Below, one piece after another: positions 51,271 to 59,470 of a stretch of 59,470 nucleotides of DNA. The notes under the pieces are model-generated. The model did not search any database. It worked only from the letters and a program-made list of their open reading frames with translations, and had not been told where the DNA came from. Numbering within the stretch: the stretch's first letter is position 1; every line of letters begins with the position of its first letter. Source of the stretch: Candidatus Kapaibacterium sp. Its GTDB lineage: Bacteria > Bacteroidota > Ignavibacteria > Kapaibacteriales > UBA2268. The position numbers and the translations under genes were made by a program. The stretch covers positions 1 to 59,470 of the forward strand of contig CALBDO010000020.1 of NCBI GenBank assembly GCA_937927515.1, in the 5' to 3' direction.

Positions 51271-52870
51271 ACAAATTCCTTCGTGATACTTTCCTATCTT
51301 TGCATATCCAAAGGACTTTTTGGCGGCGGTACGTTGGGCTACCAGGCTTATCGACTACTAACTCGGTAGTTTCTAAATTTACCTCTCCACCCCAGAGGAA
51401 TTCTATTCCAATCAGAACGTCTGGTACAAATTCTTTTATGAGTTGTTTCCCTTCGAAATTGTGTACGAGGTAGAGAAGTTTTTCGCTTGTCTTGTTTAAA
51501 TCCACAGTGATATATGGTGGATGGTACAAAGAGTCGATAATCATTTTTTTGTAATCTTCGGCTTTACGGCTTTTAACATAATACTGGACGGTCTGCTTTT
51601 CCAAATTTGGGCGCAATCCAACAACATATAAATCGTGTTTATCGACAAATTCCTGTGTAATGAAAATGTTCAACAAAGTAAAATCGGAAAAATATTTACG
51701 TAAGTTGAAAATTGCCTTCTTGCCTTCGCCAGTCTTTCTATTGTAATTTTCTCTTTCTTCGATGCTTTCAATTTTTTGGAACTCATAGTTTAGTTTACCT
51801 TTATCAGCGAGTTCTTCGACATATTGAATTAGCCTTAGACCAATAGCATAGGGGTTCAAACCAAGGCGAGATATAGAAGTAACATTAGCATTGACACGAG
51901 CGTAGTCGACTTCGTGGGAAATTATACGTTCGTCGCTGCGGAAAAGTTCGTCGTGCCAGTAGCTTGCCCAACCTTCATTAAGAATTTTAGTGCGCACCTG
52001 AGGGGCAAAATACAAAGCAGTATTCCTGATGATAGTGAGAATTGTTTGCATCCATTGATTATTTTCTTTTTTAAGAAAAGGAGAATTGTCGCGAATGAAT
52101 TCGAGTAAATCAGAGGCAGGTTGTTTCCTTTTCTCCAAAAACTTTTGGTATTTGATAGCAAACTCGGGGTAACGAATCGAAATATCCGAAAGAAATATTT
52201 TTGTGGCAACATCTTCACTATTTTTTTCGAGCAACTTATTGTATCTTCCAAGTTCGGCAAAAATTTGATGTTGGGGAACTGCAACTTCTTCTTGGAGAAA
52301 ATTATTGAAATAGTACTCGATTTGCGACGGTGCTTGGCTTTCGAAAGTATAATCTATGTGGTATAGTGTTTCGTAAAAGCCTACGATATTGTCCAGCGAA
52401 CGAGCAAATTCAATGACGTAATCTACCCAACGACCATATTGATTGCGCAGAGATTCAATCAACCTCTTGTCTGCAAGAGCAAGTCCTACGAAATCTTCGC
52501 CCCAAGTATGCTTAAAATTGGTGTTGTTCTGAAAAAAATCGATATGAGCCAGCACGTGATAGAAAATCATTATGTTAAGCCAGTCGGGATTGTCGCTATT
52601 GTAGAATGAAATGGCAGGACGAGAGTTTATAACAGTTTCGTAAGGATTTGTGGGATAGAGTTTGTATTTGCCATACTCTTTCAGCACTTCTACGTCGTGG
52701 ACCCAGTAGTCGTAAAGAGTGGGTATCATAAATTTTGGGGATAGTTCGAGTAAATCACGATTTGAGACAATGTATTCCAGGGTCTCGTTTTCAAATTCAA
52801 GGCCTACGGAGCGAGCGCGTTCCTTGCACTCTTCCATTATTTTCTTAACTCTTTGGTCTATTAATTCCAT
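51269..52870 (-). CDS. SpoVR-family protein
   Basis: A 533-residue cytoplasmic SpoVR/YcgB-like protein. Conserved family segments are present: YEVIVNSRP-like region near YETVINSRPAISFY, LAHIDFFQNN, HTWGEDF and NEGWASYWHDEL. SpoVR proteins are needed for spore cortex in Bacillus but their biochemical role is unknown; in other bacteria they go with PrkA kinase and YeaH, neither of which is in the window. It is convergent with the MoxR gene. Confidence 0.93.
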   Translation of the reverse strand: MELIDQRVKKIMEECKERARSVGLEFENETLEYIVSNRDLLELSPKFMIPTLYDYWVHDVEVLKEYGKYKLYPTNPYETVINSRPAISFYNSDNPDWLNIMIFYHVLAHIDFFQNNTNFKHTWGEDFVGLALADKRLIESLRNQYGRWVDYVIEFARSLDNIVGFYETLYHIDYTFESQAPSQIEYYFNNFLQEEVAVPQHQIFAELGRYNKLLEKNSEDVATKIFLSDISIRYPEFAIKYQKFLEKRKQPASDLLEFIRDNSPFLKKENNQWMQTILTIIRNTALYFAPQVRTKILNEGWASYWHDELFRSDERIISHEVDYARVNANVTSISRLGLNPYAIGLRLIQYVEELADKGKLNYEFQKIESIEERENYNRKTGEGKKAIFNLRKYFSDFTLLNIFITQEFVDKHDLYVVGLRPNLEKQTVQYYVKSRKAEDYKKMIIDSLYHPPYITVDLNKTSEKLLYLVHNFEGKQLIKEFVPDVLIGIEFLWGGEVNLETTELVVDKPGSPTYRRQKVLWICKDRKVSRRNL

Positions 52871-52993
52871 TCTTTAAGTTCCAAAATTCAGAGCAAATTT
52901 AACAAATAATTGTAATCTTAGCGCTTACTATGGTGTGATAATTCATTTTTGTATCGCCGAGAAATCGGAGAGTACTTTTTAATTTGATGACTA

Positions 52994-55741
52994 TTAGTAG
53001 AGGGGAGAGCTACGCTTTTCAATTTTCAAATCGCGAAGAATAGACGATTTAATTCCAAATCGGAAGTAAAAACCGGTGAAAGAGCCGTAGGGGTACCAAG
53101 TGAAGGACAAATCCCAGCAATGCAAATCCTTGGCGATGCGAATTACTGGAGAGATAATTTCCCGATTTATTACATCGTATTGAGTGGAAAGGAAGAGATT
53201 CCAAGTGGGTGAGAATTTTAAAGATGCATCGAGGCTTAAGTTTAAATTTTGTGTCTTTTGGTTGATTAAATCACGACGGTAGTTATAGTTTAGGTCGATT
53301 GAAATGCTCCATAATGCTCGGAAAGTTTGATAGCCGGGCGAATTTTCACCCCAAAAGTCAAACTCACGTTCTTCGAAATTGCGCCGTAGAGAGAATCGTT
53401 CGCCGAGTGTGAGAGAGTCCGAGGGTTTTTGGGATTGCGAAGCCAGAGCAGGCATTTCTCCGCCAGCTACTTTTGTACTCAACGAGATGGTAAAGTATGT
53501 AAGACGGGCAAAGCCTTTGCCGGAGGCGATTAGAAATCGATTGACCTTATGGTATGTATTTGTTGGGTTTCCGTTGGCATCGAGTAGGGGTTCTTGGTCG
53601 TAAAGAGTGAGCCCGAGAGAGGAATTTAAATTTACAGAGGGTATGCTGGTGGTGTAAATAGATATGGCGATGTCCGAGAAACGCAACGAATCTGCAGCAA
53701 AGTTGTAATTGCCGGAGAGGGTAAGGTTTAAAAAATCTATAGTTTTGTCCTCGCCAGTGTCTGTGGGATTGTATTTCATAGAGAAATTGTTCTGAATATT
53801 ATATGAGAGCAATTGATAGAGCGAGCGCGACGCCAAGCCACCACCATCTTTTTCGAAACGGGAATAAATAACTTCTCGGTTGGTTCTTGGGTCGAAATAC
53901 CTATCGTAGAAACCAAATTTTGGTTTAGACAAGTCTGGTGTGAAGGAGTATTGAATCGAGGGCGAAAGAGTGTGGCGAATTACTTTTACACCAAAAGCAT
54001 TTGGTTTTATTATTCCGTAGAGTTTCGTCGATGCATTAACACCCAAAGAGTAATTGTATTCAGTAAATAAACCTTTTTCGATTGTTTCCAGAATAGTTGT
54101 ATCAACAATATTTACAGATTTGGAGACCTTTCTGAAATAATTATTAAATGAGAAACTGAAAAAGGGAGTGAGGGAGAAATAAGAAATTTTTGGCAATTGG
54201 AAAGAAAGGGAAGGAGAATGGGTAATTTTTGTGGAATAATCAAAAGCAAATGTTGAATCTGTTTCCTTTTTGACTTTATTGTGGAAAGCACGCATTGAAT
54301 ACTGGAATGAGATGTTTCGGAAGAATTCTATGCTTGGGAAAAGCGAGCGCAATGGATTTATTTGAGGTAGACTATAGGCAATTGATGGTGTCTCGGTGTA
54401 TGCAGTGGTTAGAATATTTTGCGAGCGCGAGTATGAAATCGACAGGTTCGAGCCGTTTTCGAAAGTTCTTGTATAGGATGCATTGGAGGTTAGGTCTTGT
54501 TGTTGGCGAGTGAAAATGTCGAACGAAGTGTTTCGAAAATAATCTTGTGAATAGAATCGGATATTTGCAGTGAAACTTTCGAAAGGATTTAACTTGTGGT
54601 TATGTTGTAGGCTCAGCGACCAAGTTTTTTGATAAGGCTGGTCGACTGCGAAGCGTACCCTACCGAAGGAGATATCTAAACTACCAGAGAGTGTATTTCT
54701 ATATTTCCATTGAGTAAAGTTTTTTGCAAGGAACCCACCCTTCGAGTAGAAATCTAAAGAAAAGCGAGTATCGTAGTAATCGCTTAATGCAAGATATAGA
54801 CCAATATTTTCAATAGCCACACCGCGGATTTGCGAAAAGAAGAAAGAGGGAACTACCAAGCCAGATTGCCGACCACTTCGATTTGGGAAATACAAACCAA
54901 CAGGAAGAATAAATATTGGTAAATCCTCGACGTAAAAAATCAATGGGTCGAGAAAGACACTCTCGCCTGCAATGACCTTCATTTTTGGTGAACCGAAATA
55001 GTAATGTGGATGTGGTGCATTGCAAGTGGTGTAGCAACCATCCTGGACAAAAAACTCATTATCATTAATTCTTTTAATTTTGTTTCCAAAGTAGTATCCT
55101 TCGCCAAGTTGAGTCTCCCCGAGCGTTATTGTTCCTTGCTTGGTCTTAAAGTTGTAAGTGATTCGCTCGCCGTAATAAACATCATTTTTGTCTGTGAAGG
55201 CTGGATAGCCGTAAGTTTTACCTTCGGAGTTTACATTTCCTTGTGCTTTGAGCAAAGACTTCTCAAAGAAGAACTCTATTATCTCGGCTTCTAATTTTTG
55301 CGTTTTGTATTCGACTTGCGATTTGCCTCGCATGTAGAGATGTTTGGATTTCACATTTAAACGGATGGTGTCCAATGCTTTGAATTTAATTATATCATCG
55401 ATTGTTTCTTGTTTGTCCATGGATTGGCTTTCTTTCTTTGCAAGTGTGTCCTTTGCGGGCGATATAATTTCGGGCAAAACGGGGTGAGACAATGTATCTT
55501 TTGGTATGATTTTGGAGGTATCTTTTGTTGTGGCGACTCGACGTTTAGGTGCTTCGGGCTGATTCTGGGCTAAGTTTAGAAAATTATAATCGGACGCATT
55601 AGCGAGGAGAACAAAGCTAACAAATAGAAAAGCAATTGTAGAAATTAAATTAAAAGGTAATGTATTTAGCAAAAGCTTCGACATCCCGAGTTTATATGAA
55701 ATTATTAAATATATTATGCAAAAGGAGAGAATTTGTTTCAT
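52994..55741 (-). CDS. lptD: LptD-like outer-membrane LPS assembly protein
   Basis: A 915-residue outer-membrane protein with a signal peptide, a Pro/Lys/Asp-rich linker, an OstA-type N-terminal beta-jellyroll (about 120-300, Cys in DGCYTTCNAPHPHYYFG), and a large C-terminal barrel rich in aromatic strands. LptD with LptE inserts LPS into the outer leaflet. The start ATG 55741 overlaps the DUF4292 stop by 4 bases (ATGA); an internal ATG at 55684 gives a cleaner signal peptide. The PNRSGRQSGLVVPSFF segment is characteristic of LptD homologues. Confidence 0.85.
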   Translation of the reverse strand: MKQILSFCIIYLIISYKLGMSKLLLNTLPFNLISTIAFLFVSFVLLANASDYNFLNLAQNQPEAPKRRVATTKDTSKIIPKDTLSHPVLPEIISPAKDTLAKKESQSMDKQETIDDIIKFKALDTIRLNVKSKHLYMRGKSQVEYKTQKLEAEIIEFFFEKSLLKAQGNVNSEGKTYGYPAFTDKNDVYYGERITYNFKTKQGTITLGETQLGEGYYFGNKIKRINDNEFFVQDGCYTTCNAPHPHYYFGSPKMKVIAGESVFLDPLIFYVEDLPIFILPVGLYFPNRSGRQSGLVVPSFFFSQIRGVAIENIGLYLALSDYYDTRFSLDFYSKGGFLAKNFTQWKYRNTLSGSLDISFGRVRFAVDQPYQKTWSLSLQHNHKLNPFESFTANIRFYSQDYFRNTSFDIFTRQQQDLTSNASYTRTFENGSNLSISYSRSQNILTTAYTETPSIAYSLPQINPLRSLFPSIEFFRNISFQYSMRAFHNKVKKETDSTFAFDYSTKITHSPSLSFQLPKISYFSLTPFFSFSFNNYFRKVSKSVNIVDTTILETIEKGLFTEYNYSLGVNASTKLYGIIKPNAFGVKVIRHTLSPSIQYSFTPDLSKPKFGFYDRYFDPRTNREVIYSRFEKDGGGLASRSLYQLLSYNIQNNFSMKYNPTDTGEDKTIDFLNLTLSGNYNFAADSLRFSDIAISIYTTSIPSVNLNSSLGLTLYDQEPLLDANGNPTNTYHKVNRFLIASGKGFARLTYFTISLSTKVAGGEMPALASQSQKPSDSLTLGERFSLRRNFEEREFDFWGENSPGYQTFRALWSISIDLNYNYRRDLINQKTQNLNLSLDASLKFSPTWNLFLSTQYDVINREIISPVIRIAKDLHCWDLSFTWYPYGSFTGFYFRFGIKSSILRDLKIEKRSSPLY

Positions 55742-56466
55742 TCATAGCGGAAAATTTCCACAGACTTTGGCACTTGAAAACTAAAAGGTTTAGACATATC
55801 AAAATCGAGAATTACCTTCTCTGTTTCAATGGATATATATCCTTTTCTGGCTTCGACTAAGAGTACATATTTTTTAGGGAAAGTAAAATTTTCAATTGAA
55901 AGGAACTCTGGGTACGTTATGTTTATGACAATCTTGCCTTCAAGATTCTTCTTTTGATATTGCACCAGTTTATTGTCTTGGTCGAAAAGAAAGAAATCGA
56001 CGAAACTTTGGGATTTGTACGTAAGAAGGGTTTTTCCATTCTCCAGTAAAGTGTATTTAAGAGAATCATTGGAGTAGAGCAATTCTGCTTTAAAGAGCCG
56101 GACAAGGTCGACAAAGCCCAGTGGTATTTGAGCTGCTTCGAAAACTTTCTCAGCTGTAGGGATTCCTATCGCAGCCCAGTTGCCAAGAATGTCGTAGTAA
56201 ATAAAACGCTCTCGATTAGAATATGCTTTGCCAACAAGCACATTCATCGGACCGTAGAGGGAAAGTACAGCTGAGTCTTCTTCAACTATTTTGGCTTCAA
56301 ATTGAGCAGTGAAATTAAAGTTCTCAAGTGCAAAATTGATTTTCCCCTTTGCATAAATTACCCTAGGTGTTTTGGAATTTAATTTCGATTGAAACACTTG
56401 CTCTGGAATTTCTTGCGCTTTAAGGTCGAGTAAAAGGAATACAATGGAAATCGCAATCAACAACAT
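55738..56466 (-). CDS. DUF4292 (LolB-like) periplasmic protein
   Basis: A 242-residue exported protein (signal at about 1-18) with alternating strands such as INFALENFNFTAQFEAKIVEEDSAVLSLYGP split around LSLYGPMNVLVGK, and YGPMNVLVGKAY, which match the DUF4292/LolB-like half-barrel fold of Bacteroidota. LolB inserts lipoproteins into the outer membrane; family members here are probably lipoprotein- or lipid-binding. It overlaps the LptD-like gene by 4 bases, so the two are translationally coupled. No lipobox is visible. Confidence 0.78.
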   Translation of the reverse strand: MLLIAISIVFLLLDLKAQEIPEQVFQSKLNSKTPRVIYAKGKINFALENFNFTAQFEAKIVEEDSAVLSLYGPMNVLVGKAYSNRERFIYYDILGNWAAIGIPTAEKVFEAAQIPLGFVDLVRLFKAELLYSNDSLKYTLLENGKTLLTYKSQSFVDFFLFDQDNKLVQYQKKNLEGKIVINITYPEFLSIENFTFPKKYVLLVEARKGYISIETEKVILDFDMSKPFSFQVPKSVEIFRYE

Positions 56467-56556
56467 AGAAAACCTTATTTTGTTTTTGCTTCAAATTATT
56501 AACCTTGTTTTTCGTATTTTGTTTTTTAGACTTGCAAATTAACATATAATTTTAGT

Positions 56557-56997
56557 ATGATTTACATAACAAGACGCGAAGTATTTTCTGCTGCCCATAG
56601 GTTGTACAATCCCACCTTCTCTGATGAGGAAAACGACAAGATTTACGACAAATGCAATAATCCAAATTGGCATGGACACAACTATGTTCTTGAAGTAACT
56701 GTCTGCGGCATACCAGACCCAAACACAGGCTATCTCATCGATTTGAAGCAATTGAAGAAAATTATACGTGAAAACATTATCTCGAAGGTCGACCATAAAA
56801 ATTTGAATTTGGATGTAGATTTCCTTCGGGGGATTATCCCTACTGTTGAAAACCTTGCTGTTGCTTTTTGGAGGCAACTCGAGGATAAATTAATTAATTG
56901 CAAACTTTATAAAATAAAAATTTACGAAACAGAGAATAATGTGGTGGAATATTTTGGAGCTCCGATAGAACTGAATGTGTGGAAATCCACGGAGTAG
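56557..56997 (+). CDS. queD: 6-pyruvoyl-tetrahydropterin synthase / 6-carboxytetrahydropterin synthase family
   Basis: Small zinc enzyme, 146 residues, acting on 7,8-dihydroneopterin triphosphate for queuosine or biopterin. The zinc His residues are His14 (FSAAHRL) and His39/His41 (NWHGHNY), and Cys33 lies six residues before HGH, as in QueD/PTPS. The family Glu is in TVENL. It overlaps folE's GTG option and precedes folE by 2 bases, so the two form a pterin unit. queC/queE are not here, so biopterin synthesis is an alternative. Confidence 0.88.
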   Translation: MIYITRREVFSAAHRLYNPTFSDEENDKIYDKCNNPNWHGHNYVLEVTVCGIPDPNTGYLIDLKQLKKIIRENIISKVDHKNLNLDVDFLRGIIPTVENLAVAFWRQLEDKLINCKLYKIKIYETENNVVEYFGAPIELNVWKSTE

Positions 56998-56999
56998 AA

Positions 57000-57722
57000 A
57001 TGGGAAATATTTTTGAAAATAATCATCTCGACGATTTCGAAAGCGAAGAGGACGAAATATTAAGCACCTTGCCGACTCACAACCGTTGGGGTGAGTTGCT
57101 TTTCGACGCAAATGGCAACGTACCATTGTCCAACGAAGAGCAGGAGTTGATGATAAGACGCTTGGAAGAGAAATTCATCGAAGTGATGGAGATATTGAGA
57201 ATATCAAGACGCGACCCAAATTCAACCAAAACACCGTTGCGAATAGCACGTATGCTGGTGAAAGAGCTCTTTGCAGGTCGTTTTCAAGAACCACCAAAAA
57301 GCACAGTCTTCCCTAATCGCAAGAAAGTCAACGAACTTATCATTAGTAAGGGGATTACTGTAATGAGCGTTTGCTCGCACCATTGGCAACCAATTTCTGG
57401 CGATTGTGCGATTGGATATATTCCTAATAAATATGTACTTGGTGTGAGCAAGTTAAGTAGGGTAGTAGATTGGTTTTGTCGGCGCGGGCAAATTCAAGAG
57501 GAGCTTGGCGAGCAAATTGCAGACTACATCGAGAACTTGATAAAGCCAAAGGCTCTGGGTGTTGTAATTCGTGCACGACATTATTGTATGATTGCCCGAG
57601 GTGTCAAAGGTAACGAGGACAACTCGCTTATGATTACCTCCGTCATGCGTGGATATTTGCTCACAGACCTAAACTTACGTAATGAATTTTTAAATTTAAT
57701 TGGTATGGGTTACGTTCGGTAG
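57000..57722 (+). CDS. folE: GTP cyclohydrolase I
   Basis: Homodecameric zinc enzyme that opens GTP to 7,8-dihydroneopterin triphosphate, the substrate of the gene before it. 240 residues from ATG 57000. Zinc ligands are Cys125 and His128 (CSHHW) and Cys196 (RHYCMI). The first 25 residues are acidic and variable. GTG 56979 in the queD gene is a possible but weaker start. Its stop lies at or inside the start of rnhB. Confidence 0.93.
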   Translation: MGNIFENNHLDDFESEEDEILSTLPTHNRWGELLFDANGNVPLSNEEQELMIRRLEEKFIEVMEILRISRRDPNSTKTPLRIARMLVKELFAGRFQEPPKSTVFPNRKKVNELIISKGITVMSVCSHHWQPISGDCAIGYIPNKYVLGVSKLSRVVDWFCRRGQIQEELGEQIADYIENLIKPKALGVVIRARHYCMIARGVKGNEDNSLMITSVMRGYLLTDLNLRNEFLNLIGMGYVR

Positions 57723-57723
57723 G

Positions 57724-58353
57724 TTGTTCTATCCAGATTTAAGCCTTGAAAAAAATTTTTGGGGGCTTGGACGTCTTGTCGCTGGTGTCGACGAGGCAGG
57801 GCGCGGGGCACTTGCTGGTCCAGTTTTTGCATCGGCTGTTGTTTTTCCCATTGGTTTCGAACCAAATTTTAAGGTTTCCGACTCTAAAATCATATCTAGC
57901 AAAAGAAGAGAAGAACTCTATGAACTAATTATTTCAAATTGCTTAGCCTATGCTGTGGAAATGACAGATGTGCAAATCATAAATGAGACAAACATTTTAA
58001 AAGCAACTTACATGGCAATGAATAAGGCATTGGAAAAGTTGAAAGAACTAAATCCGCTTGCTTTGATTGATGGGAACCGTTTTGAAGGCTCATTCGATTT
58101 TAGAACTATTGTCGATGGTGATGCAAGGTGTTTCTCCATCGCTTCTGCCTCAATTATTGCAAAGGTTGAACGAGACCGATGGATGAAAAACATTGCACAT
58201 GAATTGTATCCACAATATGGTTTCGACAAACACAAAGGCTATGGAACCAAACAACATATAGAACAGATTTTGCATCATAAACCTTCGCCTTTGCATCGTA
58301 AGACATTTTTGCGTAAAATATTAGATGGGCAAGAAACACTGTGGGAAATTTGA
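57724..58353 (+). CDS. rnhB: Ribonuclease HII
   Basis: Cleaves RNA in RNA-DNA hybrids, including single ribonucleotides in DNA. The active-site DEAGRG motif holds Asp23 and Glu24, with a later Asp in IDGNRF and one in DGDARCFSIASASIIAKVERD. There is no ATG in frame; TTG 57724 gives MFYPDLSLEK, matching the usual family start, while TTG 57700 would overlap folE by 23 bases. 209 residues, typical size. Confidence 0.93.
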   Translation: MFYPDLSLEKNFWGLGRLVAGVDEAGRGALAGPVFASAVVFPIGFEPNFKVSDSKIISSKRREELYELIISNCLAYAVEMTDVQIINETNILKATYMAMNKALEKLKELNPLALIDGNRFEGSFDFRTIVDGDARCFSIASASIIAKVERDRWMKNIAHELYPQYGFDKHKGYGTKQHIEQILHHKPSPLHRKTFLRKILDGQETLWEI

Positions 58354-58360
58354 AAAATCC

Positions 58361-59044
58361 CTACTCTTTTCCCTTCTCATCAATGGCTTTTAATTTTCTG
58401 CCATCGACAATCACAGAGAGGATGAACAAGAACAACATAAGAACAGCAAAGAAAAGAGCAAATAAATCTAAAATTGTGTAAACCTCTCCAAACAAGGGAA
58501 TTTCACCAGCACCGAAAAAGTACACTAAAGTATTTCCAATTGCAATGAATACTCTAGCCTCGGTAGGACCGAAACCAAAATAAGTTATACTGAAAACGCC
58601 AATTATCATAGTTTTTATGTAAACAAAAATGCTCATCAGCAAATATCCAACTAAGGCAAAGAGGACGAAGTCCAATCTTGCATATGGCGATAAACCAACA
58701 CCAACTCCAACGAGTATCATACTTATTGAATCGAGAGTATGGTCGATGAAGAAGCCATAGCGAGGGCGTTCGATTTGGCGATAACGGGCTACTGAACCAT
58801 CCAAACTGTCACCGAACCAATTGACGAATAATCCAAAAGTTGCAAGCCATATATAATCCTTGTGGAAATATGTCATCGAATAGCCGAGCCCAGTGATTAT
58901 TGCACCGATGATTCCAATTATTGTCAATACATCTGGAGTTATATATTTGGGCAATCTTGCAACGAACCAATTTATCAATGGCTTCTCTATTATGCTAAGT
59001 ACCGAAACAGTCTCTCTTCTATGGTTAACAAGACCTTTATACAT
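58361..59044 (-). CDS. CDP-alcohol phosphatidyltransferase family protein
   Basis: Integral membrane enzyme of 227 residues with about six TM helices and the CDP-AP motif D-x2-DG-x2-AR-x9-G-x3-D-x3-D (Asp79, Asp82, Gly83, Ala86, Arg87, Gly97, Asp101, Asp105). It makes a phospholipid such as phosphatidylglycerol phosphate, phosphatidylinositol phosphate or a related lipid from CDP-diacylglycerol; the alcohol substrate cannot be told from sequence. It is convergent with rnhB, with 7 bases between. Confidence 0.88.
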   Translation of the reverse strand: MYKGLVNHRRETVSVLSIIEKPLINWFVARLPKYITPDVLTIIGIIGAIITGLGYSMTYFHKDYIWLATFGLFVNWFGDSLDGSVARYRQIERPRYGFFIDHTLDSISMILVGVGVGLSPYARLDFVLFALVGYLLMSIFVYIKTMIIGVFSITYFGFGPTEARVFIAIGNTLVYFFGAGEIPLFGEVYTILDLFALFFAVLMLFLFILSVIVDGRKLKAIDEKGKE

Positions 59045-59088
59045 AAAATTTAAAATTTACAAACACGAAATTAACAATTTAGGAATAA

Positions 59089-59470
59089 TTAATATTCAAT
59101 CATAATTTCAACAGTCCGAGAGAGGAATCTTCCTTCGGGTAGGCTATTGTCGAAGGGAGTATTACTTTCGCCAAGAGCTTCTTTGCTTATTGTGAATTTC
59201 GAGTTTTTCTCATCTTGCTGGTCGCTTGTGTGTTCGATTTTGGAAAGGTACTCATTTATCAAGGTTTACCTCGATTTTTTCCAAAACGTAGAATTTCGTT
59301 AAGTCTTTTGTTGGGAAGTTGGAAAAATGGCTTAAATCTATTGTTTCAATCTTGGTCTTGGGGTCGAATTCGACACGGAGTTCATTCTTTAAGGTATCAA
59401 AATCGAGGTAGGACACCGAGAATGGCGACCATTTTGCCTGCTTCAAACCTTTAAAAATCTTGGTACCTTG
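59089..59470 (-). pseudogene. Frameshifted, 5'-truncated gene with OmpA-like end
   Basis: Read on the minus strand from the window edge, one frame runs without a start (QGTKIFKGLKQAKW...) and stops at 59254-59252. A second frame, open from about 59262, continues with LINEYLSKIEHTSD, then GESNTPFDNSLPEGRFLSRTV, and ends at TAA 59091-59089. Removing one A near 59262-59264 joins them without a stop. The joined end resembles an OmpA/MotB-type C-terminus (GES..PEGR..RTVEI). It is a real frameshift, a pseudogene or an assembly error, and the 5' part is outside the window. Confidence 0.6.

Noticed and set aside
52957-52980. Small hairpin CCGA-GAAA-TCGG followed by five T
   Set aside because: Stem of four base pairs with the T run 7 bases away; it does not follow a plus-strand gene.

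Overview
The window is AT-rich (roughly 36-40% GC by eye), densely coding, and carries no rRNA, tRNA, CRISPR array or insertion sequence that I can recognise. The gene set points to a didermic member of the Bacteroidota/FCB superphylum, most likely on the Ignavibacteria/Kapabacteria side (inference). Supporting signs are an ileS-dksA/traR-lspA-rluD block, a LolB-like DUF4292 protein next to an LptD-like protein, PD40 and VWA-OmpA envelope proteins, mostly weak Shine-Dalgarno sites, and one exact Bacteroidota-type promoter (TTTG-N19-TAATTTTG) at 43289-43319. A peritrichous-type flagellar operon is unusual for classical Bacteroidetes but is known in the Ignavibacteria branch.

Layout. 1-624: no convincing gene, only a signal-peptide-like stub. 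625-6754 (minus): isoleucyl-tRNA synthetase, a basic-tailed DksA/TraR protein, signal peptidase II and RluD. 6906-13575: LD-carboxypeptidase, CPBP protease, HicB-like protein, RCK potassium-regulator protein, PD40 protein, glycosyltransferase, dCMP deaminase. 13744-19280: LysM lytic transglycosylase, SDR, membrane glycosyltransferase, agmatinase. 19402-31344 (plus): flagellar operon flgB-flgC-unknown-fliE-fliF-fliG-fliH-fliI-fliJ-motE-like-fliK-flgD-TIGR02530-flgE, preceded by a sigma-54-like site. 31373-36317: PAP2_C-type membrane protein, then hslV-maf-ABC permease-murG and two unknown membrane proteins. 36318-43252 (minus): a VWA-OmpA protein plus a three-gene envelope operon (a single-TM periplasmic protein with an acidic residue in its TM helix, and two predicted outer-membrane proteins) that ends in a clear rho-independent terminator. 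43506-46158: fused MDR/Gfo-Idh-MocA oxidoreductase and a response regulator. 46232-47083: an isolated nuoJK pair. 47146-51189: ispD, a response regulator with a decayed HD-GYP domain, a GDPD and a MoxR ATPase. 51269-56466 (minus): SpoVR, LptD and DUF4292. 56557-58353: QueD/PTPS, FolE, RNase HII. 58361-59470: CDP-alcohol phosphatidyltransferase and a frameshifted gene with an OmpA-like end that runs off the window.

How the genes fit together. Two assemblies dominate. The first is the flagellar rod, basal body, export ATPase and hook set, whose FliK ruler carries a very recent-looking in-frame duplication. The second is an envelope complex of unknown function (36318-43252) whose architecture recalls the GldM/PorM plus outer-membrane-partner layout of the type IX secretion/gliding apparatus, without enough sequence similarity for me to name it. 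The rest is largely housekeeping: envelope biogenesis, pterin metabolism, isoprenoid and peptidoglycan precursors, and phospholipid synthesis.
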